From the NCBI GenBank assembly GCA_017857245.1, contig JAFMDO010000002.1, forward strand, positions 20,677 through 84,676: a stretch of 64,000 bases of DNA, in the 5' to 3' direction. Both the position numbers and the translations under genes were made by a program. The notes under the pieces are model-generated. The model was not told the origin of the DNA, made no database searches, and worked only from the letters and a program-made list of their open reading frames with translations. Origin of the DNA: Pontimonas sp. (GTDB lineage Bacteria > Actinomycetota > Actinomycetes > Actinomycetales > Microbacteriaceae). Below, piece after piece: positions 38,874 through 46,517 of the stretch (the stretch's first letter is position 1; each line of letters begins with the position of its first letter).

Positions 38874-40322
38874 ATGAGACGCGCCAAAATCGTTGCAACG
38901 CTCGGCCCCGCAACAGCCAGCTATGACAACATCAGATCACTCCTGGATGCTGGTGCCGATGTACTTCGCATGAACCTTTCCCACGGATCCCACGACGTTC
39001 ACGAAGAGATCTATGCCAACGTTCGGCGGGCCGCGGAAGATGCCAACAAGCCCGTCGGCGTCCTCGTCGACCTGCAGGGACCAAAAATCCGGTTGGAAAA
39101 ATTTGCTGACGGTCCGCACGAGCTCAGTGATGGCGACACCTTTACCATCACCACTCGGGACGTCGAGGGCACCAAAGAGCTGGTTGGAACGACCTATAAG
39201 GGCTTGCCAGGTGACGTCGAAGCCGGTGACACCCTGCTGATTGATGACGGCAAGATCCGCTTGGAAGCGGTTAGCGTGGGGGCCGAGGACGTTGTCACGA
39301 AGGTGATTGTGGGGGGGATGGTTTCCAACAACAAGGGCATCAACCTTCCCGGCGTCGCAGTGTCCGCTCCTGCGCTCTCCGAAAAAGACGAGGATGACCT
39401 GCGGTGGGGCTTGGCCCTGGGCTGTGACTTCATTGCTTTGAGCTTTGTGCGTAACGCTTCCGATGCCATCAGGGTCCGCGAGATAATGCGGGAAGAGGGT
39501 CGCACCTGCCCGATTATCGCCAAAATTGAGAAGCCTCAAGCTGTCGAAGCTCTCGAAGAAATTATTGACGCCTTCGATGCGATCATGGTTGCGCGGGGTG
39601 ACCTGGGTGTTGAACTACCGCCGGAAACGGTGCCGATTGTCCAGAAGAAAGCGATTGAGCTGTGCCGCAGGATGGCCAAGCCGGTGATCGTTGCAACACA
39701 GATGCTCGAATCGATGATTGATTCCCCCGTGCCAACCCGAGCTGAAACTTCTGATGTAGCAAATGCTGTGCTTGACGGGGCCGACGCGGTGATGTTAAGC
39801 GGTGAAACTAGTGTGGGACAATTTCCCTCCATCACAGTGGCCACCATGGCGCGGATCCTCGAGTCCTCCGAAACTCACGGTCTCGACCGCATCCCACCCC
39901 TGGGCTCGAAGCCCCGGACTCAGGGCGGCGCGATCACCCTTGCTGCCGCTGAGGTTGCCGAATTTGTGGAGGCGAAGTTCCTGTGCGTCTTTACCGAGTC
40001 GGGTGACTCTGCCAGAAGAATGTCGAGGCTTCGCTCACGCATCCCGATGCTCGCCTTCAGCCCCTCCGAAGAAATACGTCGCAAGCTCTCGCTGGTGTGG
40101 GGGATTGACTCCTTTGCAGTGGCCCGGGTTACCCACACCGACGCAATGTATCCCCAGGTGGATCAGACCCTGTTAGAAAACAAGCTCGCCGCTGTGGGCG
40201 ACAAAATTGTGGTCATCTCCGGTTCCCCTCCGGGAACTCCCGGATCCACCAACGATTTGCGCGTGCACGTCGTGGGAGATGCCGAACAGGGCGCCGCTCC
40301 TGCATGGCAAGAACCTGCTTAG
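38874..40322 (+). CDS. pyk: Pyruvate kinase
   Basis: 482 aa. Makes ATP and pyruvate from PEP. RAKIVATLGPA at the start, MNLSHGSHD, catalytic PIIAKIEKPQAVEALEEI, MVARGDLGVELP and ATQMLESMI with SDVANAVLDGADAVMLSGETS. The C-terminal domain carries the allosteric region. AAAGGAAT is the ribosome site, 13 bases after gltD. It ends five bases from the 3' end of the convergent tRNA-Leu gene. Confidence 0.96.
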   Translation: MRRAKIVATLGPATASYDNIRSLLDAGADVLRMNLSHGSHDVHEEIYANVRRAAEDANKPVGVLVDLQGPKIRLEKFADGPHELSDGDTFTITTRDVEGTKELVGTTYKGLPGDVEAGDTLLIDDGKIRLEAVSVGAEDVVTKVIVGGMVSNNKGINLPGVAVSAPALSEKDEDDLRWGLALGCDFIALSFVRNASDAIRVREIMREEGRTCPIIAKIEKPQAVEALEEIIDAFDAIMVARGDLGVELPPETVPIVQKKAIELCRRMAKPVIVATQMLESMIDSPVPTRAETSDVANAVLDGADAVMLSGETSVGQFPSITVATMARILESSETHGLDRIPPLGSKPRTQGGAITLAAAEVAEFVEAKFLCVFTESGDSARRMSRLRSRIPMLAFSPSEEIRRKLSLVWGIDSFAVARVTHTDAMYPQVDQTLLENKLAAVGDKIVVISGSPPGTPGSTNDLRVHVVGDAEQGAAPAWQEPA

Positions 40323-40327
40323 ACAAT

Positions 40328-40413
40328 TGGTGCCGGATGTGGGATTTGAACCCACACGCCCTTTCGGACAAAGCATTTTGAGTGCTCCGCGTCTGCCATT
40401 CCGCCAATCCGGC
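40328..40413 (-). tRNA. tRNA-Leu (anticodon CAA)
   Basis: 86 bases with encoded CCA. Acceptor stem GCCGGAT pairs with ATCCGGC; the anticodon loop CTCAAAA gives CAA, reading UUG; a long variable arm (TTTGTCCGAAAGGGCG region) and the T loop GGTTCAAATCCC fit a class II leucine tRNA. It faces pyk with only five bases between, and shares a 46-base upstream gap with the divergently transcribed ANTAR regulator. TATGGT on the minus strand of that gap is a possible -10. Confidence 0.95.
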
Positions 40414-40417
40414 CAGT

Positions 40418-40431
40418 CGCACCAAGGTGCG
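40418..40431. repeat. Short dyad between tRNA-Leu and the ANTAR regulator
   Basis: CGCACC-AA-GGTGCG, a 6-base inverted repeat with a two-base centre, five bases upstream of the tRNA-Leu gene and 17 bases before the regulator's -10 box. It could be an operator or part of the tRNA 5' leader; nothing else in the window repeats it. Confidence 0.4.
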
Positions 40432-40447
40432 CTACTAGACCATACCC

Positions 40448-40453
40448 TAGGCT
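40448..40453 (+). promoter_or_regulatory. -10 box for the leaderless ANTAR regulator
   Basis: TAGGCT, six bases, then the GTG at 40460. No Shine-Dalgarno. The same box and spacing precede polA. Confidence 0.5.
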
Positions 40454-40459
40454 TGCAGG

Positions 40460-41080
40460 GTGAGTGAAAACGAGAGCCCAGGCCCCCCCAAACGGCGTGT
40501 TGTGGTGGCCGAAGACGAGTCGTTGATTCGTATCGACATTGTCGAAACACTGCAGGACAACGGATTCGAGGTGGTTGCCGAAGCCGCAGACGGTGAAAAA
40601 GCTGTCGCGCTGGTGGAAGAGTTGAAACCAGACCTGGTGGTGATGGACGTGAAAATGCCGCTCCTCGATGGGATTTCTGCTGCGGAGATTATCAATCGTA
40701 AGAAATTGGCGCCCGTCGTCCTCCTGACTGCCTTTTCCCAGCGAGAACTTGTGGAGCGCGCGGCCGAAGCCGGGGCGCTCGCCTACGTGGTTAAACCCTT
40801 CGGGCCTAACGATCTCATCCCGGCGATCGAAGTCGCTCTTTCGCGCTACCAGCAGATTGAAGCTCTCGAGGAAGAAGTGAGCGACCTGGCCGAAAGGCTC
40901 GAGACGAGAAAAATCCTGGACCGCGCCAAAGGCATTCTTAACAACACGATGGGTTTGCCCGAACCGGAAGCCTTCCGCTGGATTCAGAAAGCTTCGATGG
41001 ACCGCCGGCTAACAATGCGCGAGGTGGCGGAGACGGTGATCGGGCAACTGGCGGATAAATCCGACAACCCTGACATTTAG
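40460..41080 (+). CDS. pdtaR: Response regulator with ANTAR RNA-binding output domain (PdtaR-like)
   Basis: 206 aa. Receiver domain at ~11-130: acidic pair in VVVAEDES, phosphorylated Asp in VVMDVKMPLLDG, LTAFSQ and Lys in YVVKPFG. A short coiled coil (IEALEEEVSDLAERLE) leads to an ANTAR domain (LDRAKGILNNTMGLPEPEAFRWIQKASMDRRLTM). ANTAR proteins bind paired hairpins in RNA to stop termination. The closest known case is mycobacterial PdtaR (Rv1626), which also lies upstream of polA; a partner kinase is not in the window. Confidence 0.92.
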   Translation: MSENESPGPPKRRVVVAEDESLIRIDIVETLQDNGFEVVAEAADGEKAVALVEELKPDLVVMDVKMPLLDGISAAEIINRKKLAPVVLLTAFSQRELVERAAEAGALAYVVKPFGPNDLIPAIEVALSRYQQIEALEEEVSDLAERLETRKILDRAKGILNNTMGLPEPEAFRWIQKASMDRRLTMREVAETVIGQLADKSDNPDI

Positions 41081-41508
41081 ACCCGCTGATCCTTCAGGAA
41101 GTTCGTCATTCGGACCGTCGAAAGCCGGCTGCCAGCTTCGTCGCGGACGGTGATTTGGTGAGTGGCGAGGCTTCGACCGAGCGAAAGTGCTTCGCAGGTC
41201 GCGGTGACGAGGCCCTCAGTGGCGGCCTTGGAGTGGGTCGCATTGATTTCGATTCCCACCGCAATCCGACCAGGTCCTGCGTGAATGGCGGAGGACATCG
41301 AACCGAGAGATTCGGCTAAGACCACGTGGGCGCCGCCGTGGAGGAGGCCGATCACTTGGCGATTGCCCTCCACCGGCATCGTCGCTACGGACCGCTCTGC
41401 TCCGAGTTCCAGAAACTCAATGCCCATCTTCTTGGCTAGTTGGCCCCCACCGGTCTCGATAAGTCGGGCCACCAGCTCGGGGTCCATATTCGGAGGGAAG
41501 AGAGACAT
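41077..41508 (-). CDS. Hotdog-fold acyl-CoA thioesterase (PaaI/YdiI type)
   Basis: 143 aa from ATG at 41508 with AGGAG upstream; the longer 337-aa version in the ORF track runs antisense through polA and is not credible. Hotdog fold with the signature LLHGGAHVVLAESLGSMSS, where HGG and the Glu/Ala region form the active site, and GIEINATHSK. Likely hydrolyses aromatic or other acyl-CoA; substrate unknown. Its 3' end overlaps the regulator's stop by 4 bases, and it diverges from polA across a 42-base gap. Confidence 0.88.
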   Translation of the reverse strand: MSLFPPNMDPELVARLIETGGGQLAKKMGIEFLELGAERSVATMPVEGNRQVIGLLHGGAHVVLAESLGSMSSAIHAGPGRIAVGIEINATHSKAATEGLVTATCEALSLGRSLATHQITVRDEAGSRLSTVRMTNFLKDQRV

Positions 41509-41538
41509 CGAGGCTCCTAGGCGTTTCGGCCAGCCCGA

Positions 41539-41544
41539 TAGGCT
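41539..41544 (+). promoter_or_regulatory. -10 box for leaderless polA
   Basis: TAGGCT, six bases, then the GTG of polA at 41551, within the 42-base divergent gap to the thioesterase gene. No ribosome site. Confidence 0.5.
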
Positions 41545-41550
41545 GAGCCT

Positions 41551-44199
41551 GTGAGCGACAAGCCTACCTTGATGGTTATCGACGGGCACTCCCTTGCTTT
41601 CCGGGCTTTTTACGCGCTCCCCTTGGATAGTTTCGTGACTCCTGCCGGCCAGCACACCAACGCCATTCACGGGTTCATTTCGATGCTGTTGGGGCTCCTG
41701 AAAAAAGAGAACCCCACCCACCTTGCGGTTGCTTTCGATCTCTCCAGGTTTTCCTTCCGGACACGGATTTATCCCGAATACAAGGGCACTCGGGGAGAAA
41801 CCCCCGCCGAGTTCATCGGACAGGTGCCGCTCTTGGAAGAAGCGCTCCACGCCATGGGTGTTGTCACGTTGACGAAGGAAGACTACGAAGCAGACGACAT
41901 CCTCGCAACCCTTGCCACAACCGGCGCGAAAGAAGGATTCGAGGTGCTTGTGGTCTCGGGGGATCGAGACACTTTCCAGCTGGTCAACGATCAGGTTACG
42001 GTCCTGTATCCCAGTGCTCGCGGTGTGGCCGAGCTCAAGCGATACACCCCCGCCGCCGTAGTGGAGCGCTACGGCGTGAAGCCCCACCAATACCCTGAAA
42101 TTGCCGCCCTGGTCGGTGAAACCAGTGACAATCTCATCGGGATCGACAAGGTGGGCGAGAAAACCGCGGTGAAATGGATCACCCAGTATGGGTCTTTGGA
42201 CGCCGTTCTAGCGGCGGCCGAGGATATTCCCGGTGTCGTCGGGAACAACCTTCGGGAGCAAAGAGATCGAGCGGTTTTGAACCGGCAGCTCAACCACCTC
42301 TTGACCGATGTTGATTTAGGGGTTCAGCTGCCTGATTTGGCCCGCGGCGAGATCGACGCGTCCGCGGTGACCGAAGTCTTTACCAAGCTCGCGTTTAGAA
42401 CACTTAAAGACCGGGTTTTGACACTGGCGGGCGCCGATAACATCCCCGAGCCTCCAGCGCATTCGCCGGCAACGGTGTCTTTACCCTTGGATCAGACCAC
42501 CGTGGACGAGGAGCTCTCCAAGTGGCTGTCCTCCCGCGAGGGGGAAGCCATCGGTGTCACCGTCCGCCACAGTGGGGGAGTGGTTTTGGAGATTGGACTG
42601 GCCCACGGCGATTCCGCCCTCCGGGTTCCCTGGATTCGGGGTGGCCAAGATCATCTCCCTCTCGCCCACGCGCTGACTCGTCATGACCACCGGTGGGTCT
42701 ATTTTCACGCCAAACCACAACTGGGCGCTCTTGCGGACGTTGGGGTGGCAGCAGTTTCTCCTTCGGGGGACGGGCACCTGGCGGCCTGGCTGCAGAAACC
42801 CGCCGGCAAAACCAGGGGCTTTGCCGAACTGGTGCAAGAATTTGTGGGAGTGGAACTCCCCACCCCTCGAGCCGACCAACTGCTACCGGAAGAGAATGCC
42901 GCCGGTGTGGGAGGGGAGGCGTGGTGTGCTCTGGGGTTGTGGACGCAACTAGAGGCGTCGCTTGATGCCGGGTCTCGAGGGATTCTGGAATCGATGGAAT
43001 TGCCTCTGGTTTCCGTGCTCGCAGGAATGGAGCGGCGGGGGATCGGCAGCGACAAAGAGGAATTGGAGGAGTTGGATAAATCTCTCGCCACGGATGTGTC
43101 CGCCCATGAAGCGGCAGCTTTCGCCGCGCTAGGACACGTAGTGAACCTGGGGTCACCTAAACAACTGCAAACAGTGTTGTTTGACGAGTTGAACATGCCC
43201 AAAACCCGTGCTACCAAGACCGGATACACCACCGACGCTCAAGCCCTCGGCGAGTTGCAGCTCACCAATCCCCACCCTTTTCTTGACTCGTTACTGCGAC
43301 ACCGGGACGCAACCAAGTTGCGACAAATTGTCGAGGGCCTGAAGAGCTCCGTCGCTGCTGATGGTCGGCTACACACTACTTTTGACCAAACGGGCACCAG
43401 CACCGGCCGACTGTCCTCTTCAGAGCCCAATTTGCAGAACATCCCGATCCGCACAGAGATGGGCCACAAGATTCGGGCGACCTTTGTCGCCCAGCCGCCG
43501 GCGGAAGGCCTGTTGACGGCAGATTATTCGCAGATCGAAATGCGCATCATGGCCCACCTCTCCCGTGATGAGGGCCTGATTGAGGCCTTCCACGCGGGGG
43601 AGGACCTCCACCGGTTCGTGGGGGCTCGCATTTTTGCAGTGGAGCCCGACGCGGTGAGCGCAGAGATGCGCACCAAGGTGAAGGCGATGAGTTACGGATT
43701 GGCCTATGGACTCTCCGCTTTTGGCCTTGCCAAACAGCTCTCGATTCCGACGGGAGAAGCCAAAGAACTCATGACGGAGTACTTCCGCCGATTCGGGAAA
43801 GTACGCGACTACTTGCGCGGCGTCGTGGAACAGGCGCAAAAAGATGGTTACACCGAAACGATTTTTGGCCGCCGACGTCCGTTTCCCGATCTAGCTTCCC
43901 CGAACCGTATGGTGAGGGAAGGGGCAGAGCGGGCAGCCTTGAATGCACCTATCCAGGGAACAGCAGCCGACATTATCAAGCGAGCGATGATCGGCATTGA
44001 GTTGAGGATTGCCTCCCAGGGCTTAGGTTCGACCATGGTTTTGCAGGTACACGACGAGCTGGTTTTTGACGTTCTTGCGGGCGAGCGCGAAGCCCTCGAG
44101 CTCATTGTGGTTGAAGAAATGGGTGGCGCCGCGACGTTAGCGGTGCCGCTCGACGTTCAGGTGGGCTGGGGTTCGCAATGGGACGAAGCCGCTCACTAG
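41551..44199 (+). CDS. polA: DNA polymerase I
   Basis: 882 aa. N-terminal 5' nuclease domain (VIDGHSLAFRAFYAL, YEADDILATLA, SGDRDTFQLV, TSDNLIGIDKVGEKTA). The middle region (~300-480) has the exonuclease fold but I see none of its catalytic acidic motifs, so proofreading is probably absent, as in other actinobacterial and Taq-like enzymes. Polymerase motif A TADYSQIEMRIMAHLS (Asp658), motif B region MSYGLAYGLSAFGLA, motif C QVHDELVF (Asp835). Fills gaps in repair and removes Okazaki primers; the uvr genes follow downstream. Confidence 0.96.
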   Translation: MSDKPTLMVIDGHSLAFRAFYALPLDSFVTPAGQHTNAIHGFISMLLGLLKKENPTHLAVAFDLSRFSFRTRIYPEYKGTRGETPAEFIGQVPLLEEALHAMGVVTLTKEDYEADDILATLATTGAKEGFEVLVVSGDRDTFQLVNDQVTVLYPSARGVAELKRYTPAAVVERYGVKPHQYPEIAALVGETSDNLIGIDKVGEKTAVKWITQYGSLDAVLAAAEDIPGVVGNNLREQRDRAVLNRQLNHLLTDVDLGVQLPDLARGEIDASAVTEVFTKLAFRTLKDRVLTLAGADNIPEPPAHSPATVSLPLDQTTVDEELSKWLSSREGEAIGVTVRHSGGVVLEIGLAHGDSALRVPWIRGGQDHLPLAHALTRHDHRWVYFHAKPQLGALADVGVAAVSPSGDGHLAAWLQKPAGKTRGFAELVQEFVGVELPTPRADQLLPEENAAGVGGEAWCALGLWTQLEASLDAGSRGILESMELPLVSVLAGMERRGIGSDKEELEELDKSLATDVSAHEAAAFAALGHVVNLGSPKQLQTVLFDELNMPKTRATKTGYTTDAQALGELQLTNPHPFLDSLLRHRDATKLRQIVEGLKSSVAADGRLHTTFDQTGTSTGRLSSSEPNLQNIPIRTEMGHKIRATFVAQPPAEGLLTADYSQIEMRIMAHLSRDEGLIEAFHAGEDLHRFVGARIFAVEPDAVSAEMRTKVKAMSYGLAYGLSAFGLAKQLSIPTGEAKELMTEYFRRFGKVRDYLRGVVEQAQKDGYTETIFGRRRPFPDLASPNRMVREGAERAALNAPIQGTAADIIKRAMIGIELRIASQGLGSTMVLQVHDELVFDVLAGEREALELIVVEEMGGAATLAVPLDVQVGWGSQWDEAAH

Positions 44200-44226
44200 A
44201 GTTTGTGTTACTGCTGGCGCCAGGGT

Positions 44227-44232
44227 TACACT
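44227..44232 (+). promoter_or_regulatory. Promoter of rpsA (-10 box)
   Basis: TACACT with TTGTGT 18 bases upstream (44203-44208) as a possible -35. A start near 44239 would give a 79-base leader before the proposed rpsA start. The leader begins with GCCC-TCAG-GGGC and five Ts (44241-44257), a weak terminator-like hairpin that might instead close polA. Confidence 0.45.
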
Positions 44233-44270
44233 GAATACTTGCCCTCAGGGGCTTTTTGTCCTGTCCACGT

Positions 44271-44294
44271 GCCGCCAGACACCCGTGTGGTGGC
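44271..44294 (+). promoter_or_regulatory. Hairpin in the rpsA leader
   Basis: GCCGCCA pairs with TGGTGGC (seven pairs, one G-U) around a ten-base loop that can pair further. It lies 23 bases upstream of the proposed ATC start. S1 is autoregulated through structured leaders in other bacteria, so a similar role is possible here; this is inference. Confidence 0.4.
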
Positions 44295-44317
44295 CCTAGT
44301 AGAAACGCCCAACCACT

Positions 44318-45790
44318 ATCTCTCAGACATCTGCAACAACTTCTGGCCCCCAGCAAATCGCTATCAACGACATCGGCAGTGCCGAAGACTTCTTGGCCGA
44401 GGTTGAGAAAACACTCAAGTTCTTTAACGATGGAGACCTCATTGAAGGTACCGTTGTCAAGATCGACCGCGACGAGGTTCTCCTCGACGTGGGATACAAG
44501 ACCGAGGGTGTTATCCCCTCTCGCGAACTTTCTATCAAGCACGACATTGACCCTTCAGAGGTTGTGTCTGTGGGAGACGCTATCGAAGCCCTCGTTCTTC
44601 AGAAAGAGGACAAAGAAGGCCGCCTGATTCTTTCCAAGAAGCGTGCCCAGTACGAGCGCGCGTGGGGCGATGTGGAAAAGATCAAGGAAACCGATGGTGT
44701 CGTCACCGGTACCGTGATCGAGGTTGTGAAGGGTGGTCTGATCGTCGATATCGGACTCCGCGGCTTCCTCCCCGCGTCTCTCATCGAATTGCGTCGCGTT
44801 CGTGACCTGACCCCGTACCTGGGTCAGGAAGTGGAAGCGAAAATTCTCGAGCTCGATAAGAATCGCAACAACGTTGTGCTGTCCCGTCGCGCCCTCCTGG
44901 AGGAAAGCCAGAGCCAGAACCGCTCAAGCTTCCTCGAAGGCCTTGTCAAGGGACAAGTGCGCAAGGGTGTTGTCTCCTCCATCGTCAACTTCGGTGCCTT
45001 TGTGGACCTGGGTGGTGTGGACGGTCTCGTCCACGTTTCGGAACTGAGCTGGAAGCACATCGAGCATGCCAGCGAGGTTGTCGAAGTGGGCCAGGAAGTG
45101 ACCGTGGAAGTTCTCGAAGTCGATATGGAGCGCGAGCGCGTTTCGCTTTCTCTGAAGGCGACACAGGAAGACCCCTGGCAGGTATTCGCGAGGACTCACG
45201 CGATTGGTCAGATCGCTCCCGGTGCTGTCACAAAGCTTGTTCCTTTCGGCGCCTTTGTTCGTGTCGCCGATGGCATCGAAGGCTTGGTCCATATCTCCGA
45301 GCTTTCGGACAAGCACATCGAACTGGCTGAGCAAGTTGTTTCCACCGGAGACCAGGTGTTTGTCAAGATCATCGACATCGACCTCGAACGCCGACGGATC
45401 TCGCTGTCTATTAAGCAGGCCAATGAGGGTGTTGACCCCGAAGGCAAAGAATTCGACCCAGCACTCTATGGAATGCCGACCGAATACGACGCAAAGGGCA
45501 ACTACGCATACCCTGAAGGCTTCAATATCGACACGGGCGAATGGTCCGAGGGCTTTGATGACCAACGCAAGGTATGGGAAGGTCAGTACGCCGATGCCCA
45601 GGCTCGCTGGGAGTCGCACAAGATTCAGGTTGCACACATGGCGGCCATGGTTATCGTCCCCGTGGAAGCCACGGATGACGATGCCGATACCGGTTCCGTG
45701 TCGCAGGCACCAGAGGAACAAGCGGGCACACTCGCTGACGACGAAGCTTTGTCCGCTTTGCGTGACAAGCTCATCGGTTCCGCAGAATAG
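44318..45790 (+). CDS. rpsA: Ribosomal protein S1
   Basis: 490 aa if read from ATC 44318; 465 aa from TTG 44393 as in the ORF track. Four S1 RNA-binding repeats: EGTVVKIDRDEVLLDVGYKTEGVIPSREL, GTVIEVVKGGLIVDIGLRGFLPASL, KGVVSSIVNFGAFVDLGGVDGLVHVSEL and GAVTKLVPFGAFVRVADGIEGLVHISEL, then an acidic tail. Family conservation (AINDIGSAEDFLAEVEKTLKFFNDGD) extends upstream of 44393, but that stretch has no ATG, GTG or TTG before two TAG codons at 44297-44302, so ATC is the most likely start. S1 helps mRNA bind the 30S subunit. polA-rpsA-coaE is the usual order. Confidence 0.9.
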   Translation: MSQTSATTSGPQQIAINDIGSAEDFLAEVEKTLKFFNDGDLIEGTVVKIDRDEVLLDVGYKTEGVIPSRELSIKHDIDPSEVVSVGDAIEALVLQKEDKEGRLILSKKRAQYERAWGDVEKIKETDGVVTGTVIEVVKGGLIVDIGLRGFLPASLIELRRVRDLTPYLGQEVEAKILELDKNRNNVVLSRRALLEESQSQNRSSFLEGLVKGQVRKGVVSSIVNFGAFVDLGGVDGLVHVSELSWKHIEHASEVVEVGQEVTVEVLEVDMERERVSLSLKATQEDPWQVFARTHAIGQIAPGAVTKLVPFGAFVRVADGIEGLVHISELSDKHIELAEQVVSTGDQVFVKIIDIDLERRRISLSIKQANEGVDPEGKEFDPALYGMPTEYDAKGNYAYPEGFNIDTGEWSEGFDDQRKVWEGQYADAQARWESHKIQVAHMAAMVIVPVEATDDDADTGSVSQAPEEQAGTLADDEALSALRDKLIGSAE

Positions 45791-45797
45791 AACCTTT

Positions 45798-45830
45798 CGT
45801 GTGGCCCCGTCCTTTGGGCGGGGCCACACG
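45798..45830 (+). terminator. Strong hairpin after rpsA
   Basis: CGTGTGGCCCCG and CGGGGCCACACG form a perfect 12-pair stem around TCCTTTGGG, eight bases after the rpsA stop. There is no T run after it, which is common for actinobacterial terminators. It is the clearest hairpin terminator in the window. Confidence 0.7.
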
Positions 45831-45844
45831 AGGTTAAGCCTCGT

Positions 45845-45850
45845 TAGGGT
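45845..45850 (+). promoter_or_regulatory. -10 box for leaderless coaE
   Basis: TAGGGT, six bases (TGAGGT), then ATG of coaE at 45857, directly after the rpsA terminator. The hairpin isolates this promoter from rpsA transcription. Confidence 0.5.
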
Positions 45851-45856
45851 TGAGGT

Positions 45857-46507
45857 ATGGGCGTGATTGCACTCACCGGAGGAGTAGCAGCCGGGAAGTC
45901 GACGGTTTCGGCCATCCTCCGCGAACAGGGAGCCATCGTCCTAGATGCTGACGTGTTCGCCAGGAAGGCGGTGGCTGCAGGTTCAGCCGGGCTCCACGCT
46001 ATTGCTGAAGCGTTTGGAACCGGAATCATCCTGCCATCCGGGGAACTCGACCGCACCGCTCTGAGCGCTCTCGTCTTTGGCGACGACAACGCCAGGGCCA
46101 CCCTCAATTCGATTGTTCACCCTGAAGTTAGGCGCCTATCTGACCGGGCCATTTCCCAAGCCAGTGCGGAGCACCCAGACACGGTGTTGGTTTATGACGT
46201 CCCACTGCTGGTTGAAGCGAGAGACCCTGGAGCGTTTGACTTGATCGTGGTTGTCGATGCCCCTGCAGCAACCCGCACGGCGCGTCTGCGCAAAGAGCGC
46301 GGGTTGACTCAGGTGCAAGCCGAAGCCATCGTGGCCGCTCAGGCGACCGATGAAGAACGCCTTGCTCTGGCAGATGTTGTGCTCGACTCTTCCCAGTCAC
46401 TCGAGCAGACCCAGCAGGCTGCTGCAGAGCTCTACGAGGCCTTGCGCAGCGCCTGGCCCGCTCGATTGTCCAGCGTCCCTCCGCGGTTCCCCAGCGTGGC
46501 GCTCTAG
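45857..46507 (+). CDS. coaE: Dephospho-CoA kinase
   Basis: 216 aa, last step of coenzyme A synthesis. P-loop [16 protein letters not shown], Asp in [13 protein letters not shown] and the lid region [12 protein letters not shown] with YDVPLLVEA. No C-terminal GrpB-like extension of the kind seen in mycobacterial CoaE. Its TAG stop at 46505 begins the -10 box proposed for uvrB. Confidence 0.93.
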   Translation: MGVIALTGGVAAGKSTVSAILREQGAIVLDADVFARKAVAAGSAGLHAIAEAFGTGIILPSGELDRTALSALVFGDDNARATLNSIVHPEVRRLSDRAISQASAEHPDTVLVYDVPLLVEARDPGAFDLIVVVDAPAATRTARLRKERGLTQVQAEAIVAAQATDEERLALADVVLDSSQSLEQTQQAAAELYEALRSAWPARLSSVPPRFPSVAL

Positions 46508-46510
46508 GCT
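46505..46510 (+). promoter_or_regulatory. -10 box for uvrB, overlapping coaE stop
   Basis: TAGGCT with TAG as the coaE stop; seven bases to the uvrB ATG at 46518, so a leader of at most one base. No SOS-box-like palindrome is seen nearby. Confidence 0.45.
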
Positions 46511-46517
46511 TTTCCCG

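Noticed and set aside
41077-42090. 337-residue minus-strand ORF covering the thioesterase and the start of polA
   Set aside because: Only the last 143 residues match a protein family; the extension is antisense to polA and a good ribosome site precedes the internal ATG at 41508.
44203-44406. ORF upstream of rpsA in another frame as a possible frameshifted S1 N-terminus or leader peptide
   Set aside because: The conserved S1 N-terminal residues are in the rpsA frame itself, so no frameshift is needed; the other frame shows no family match.
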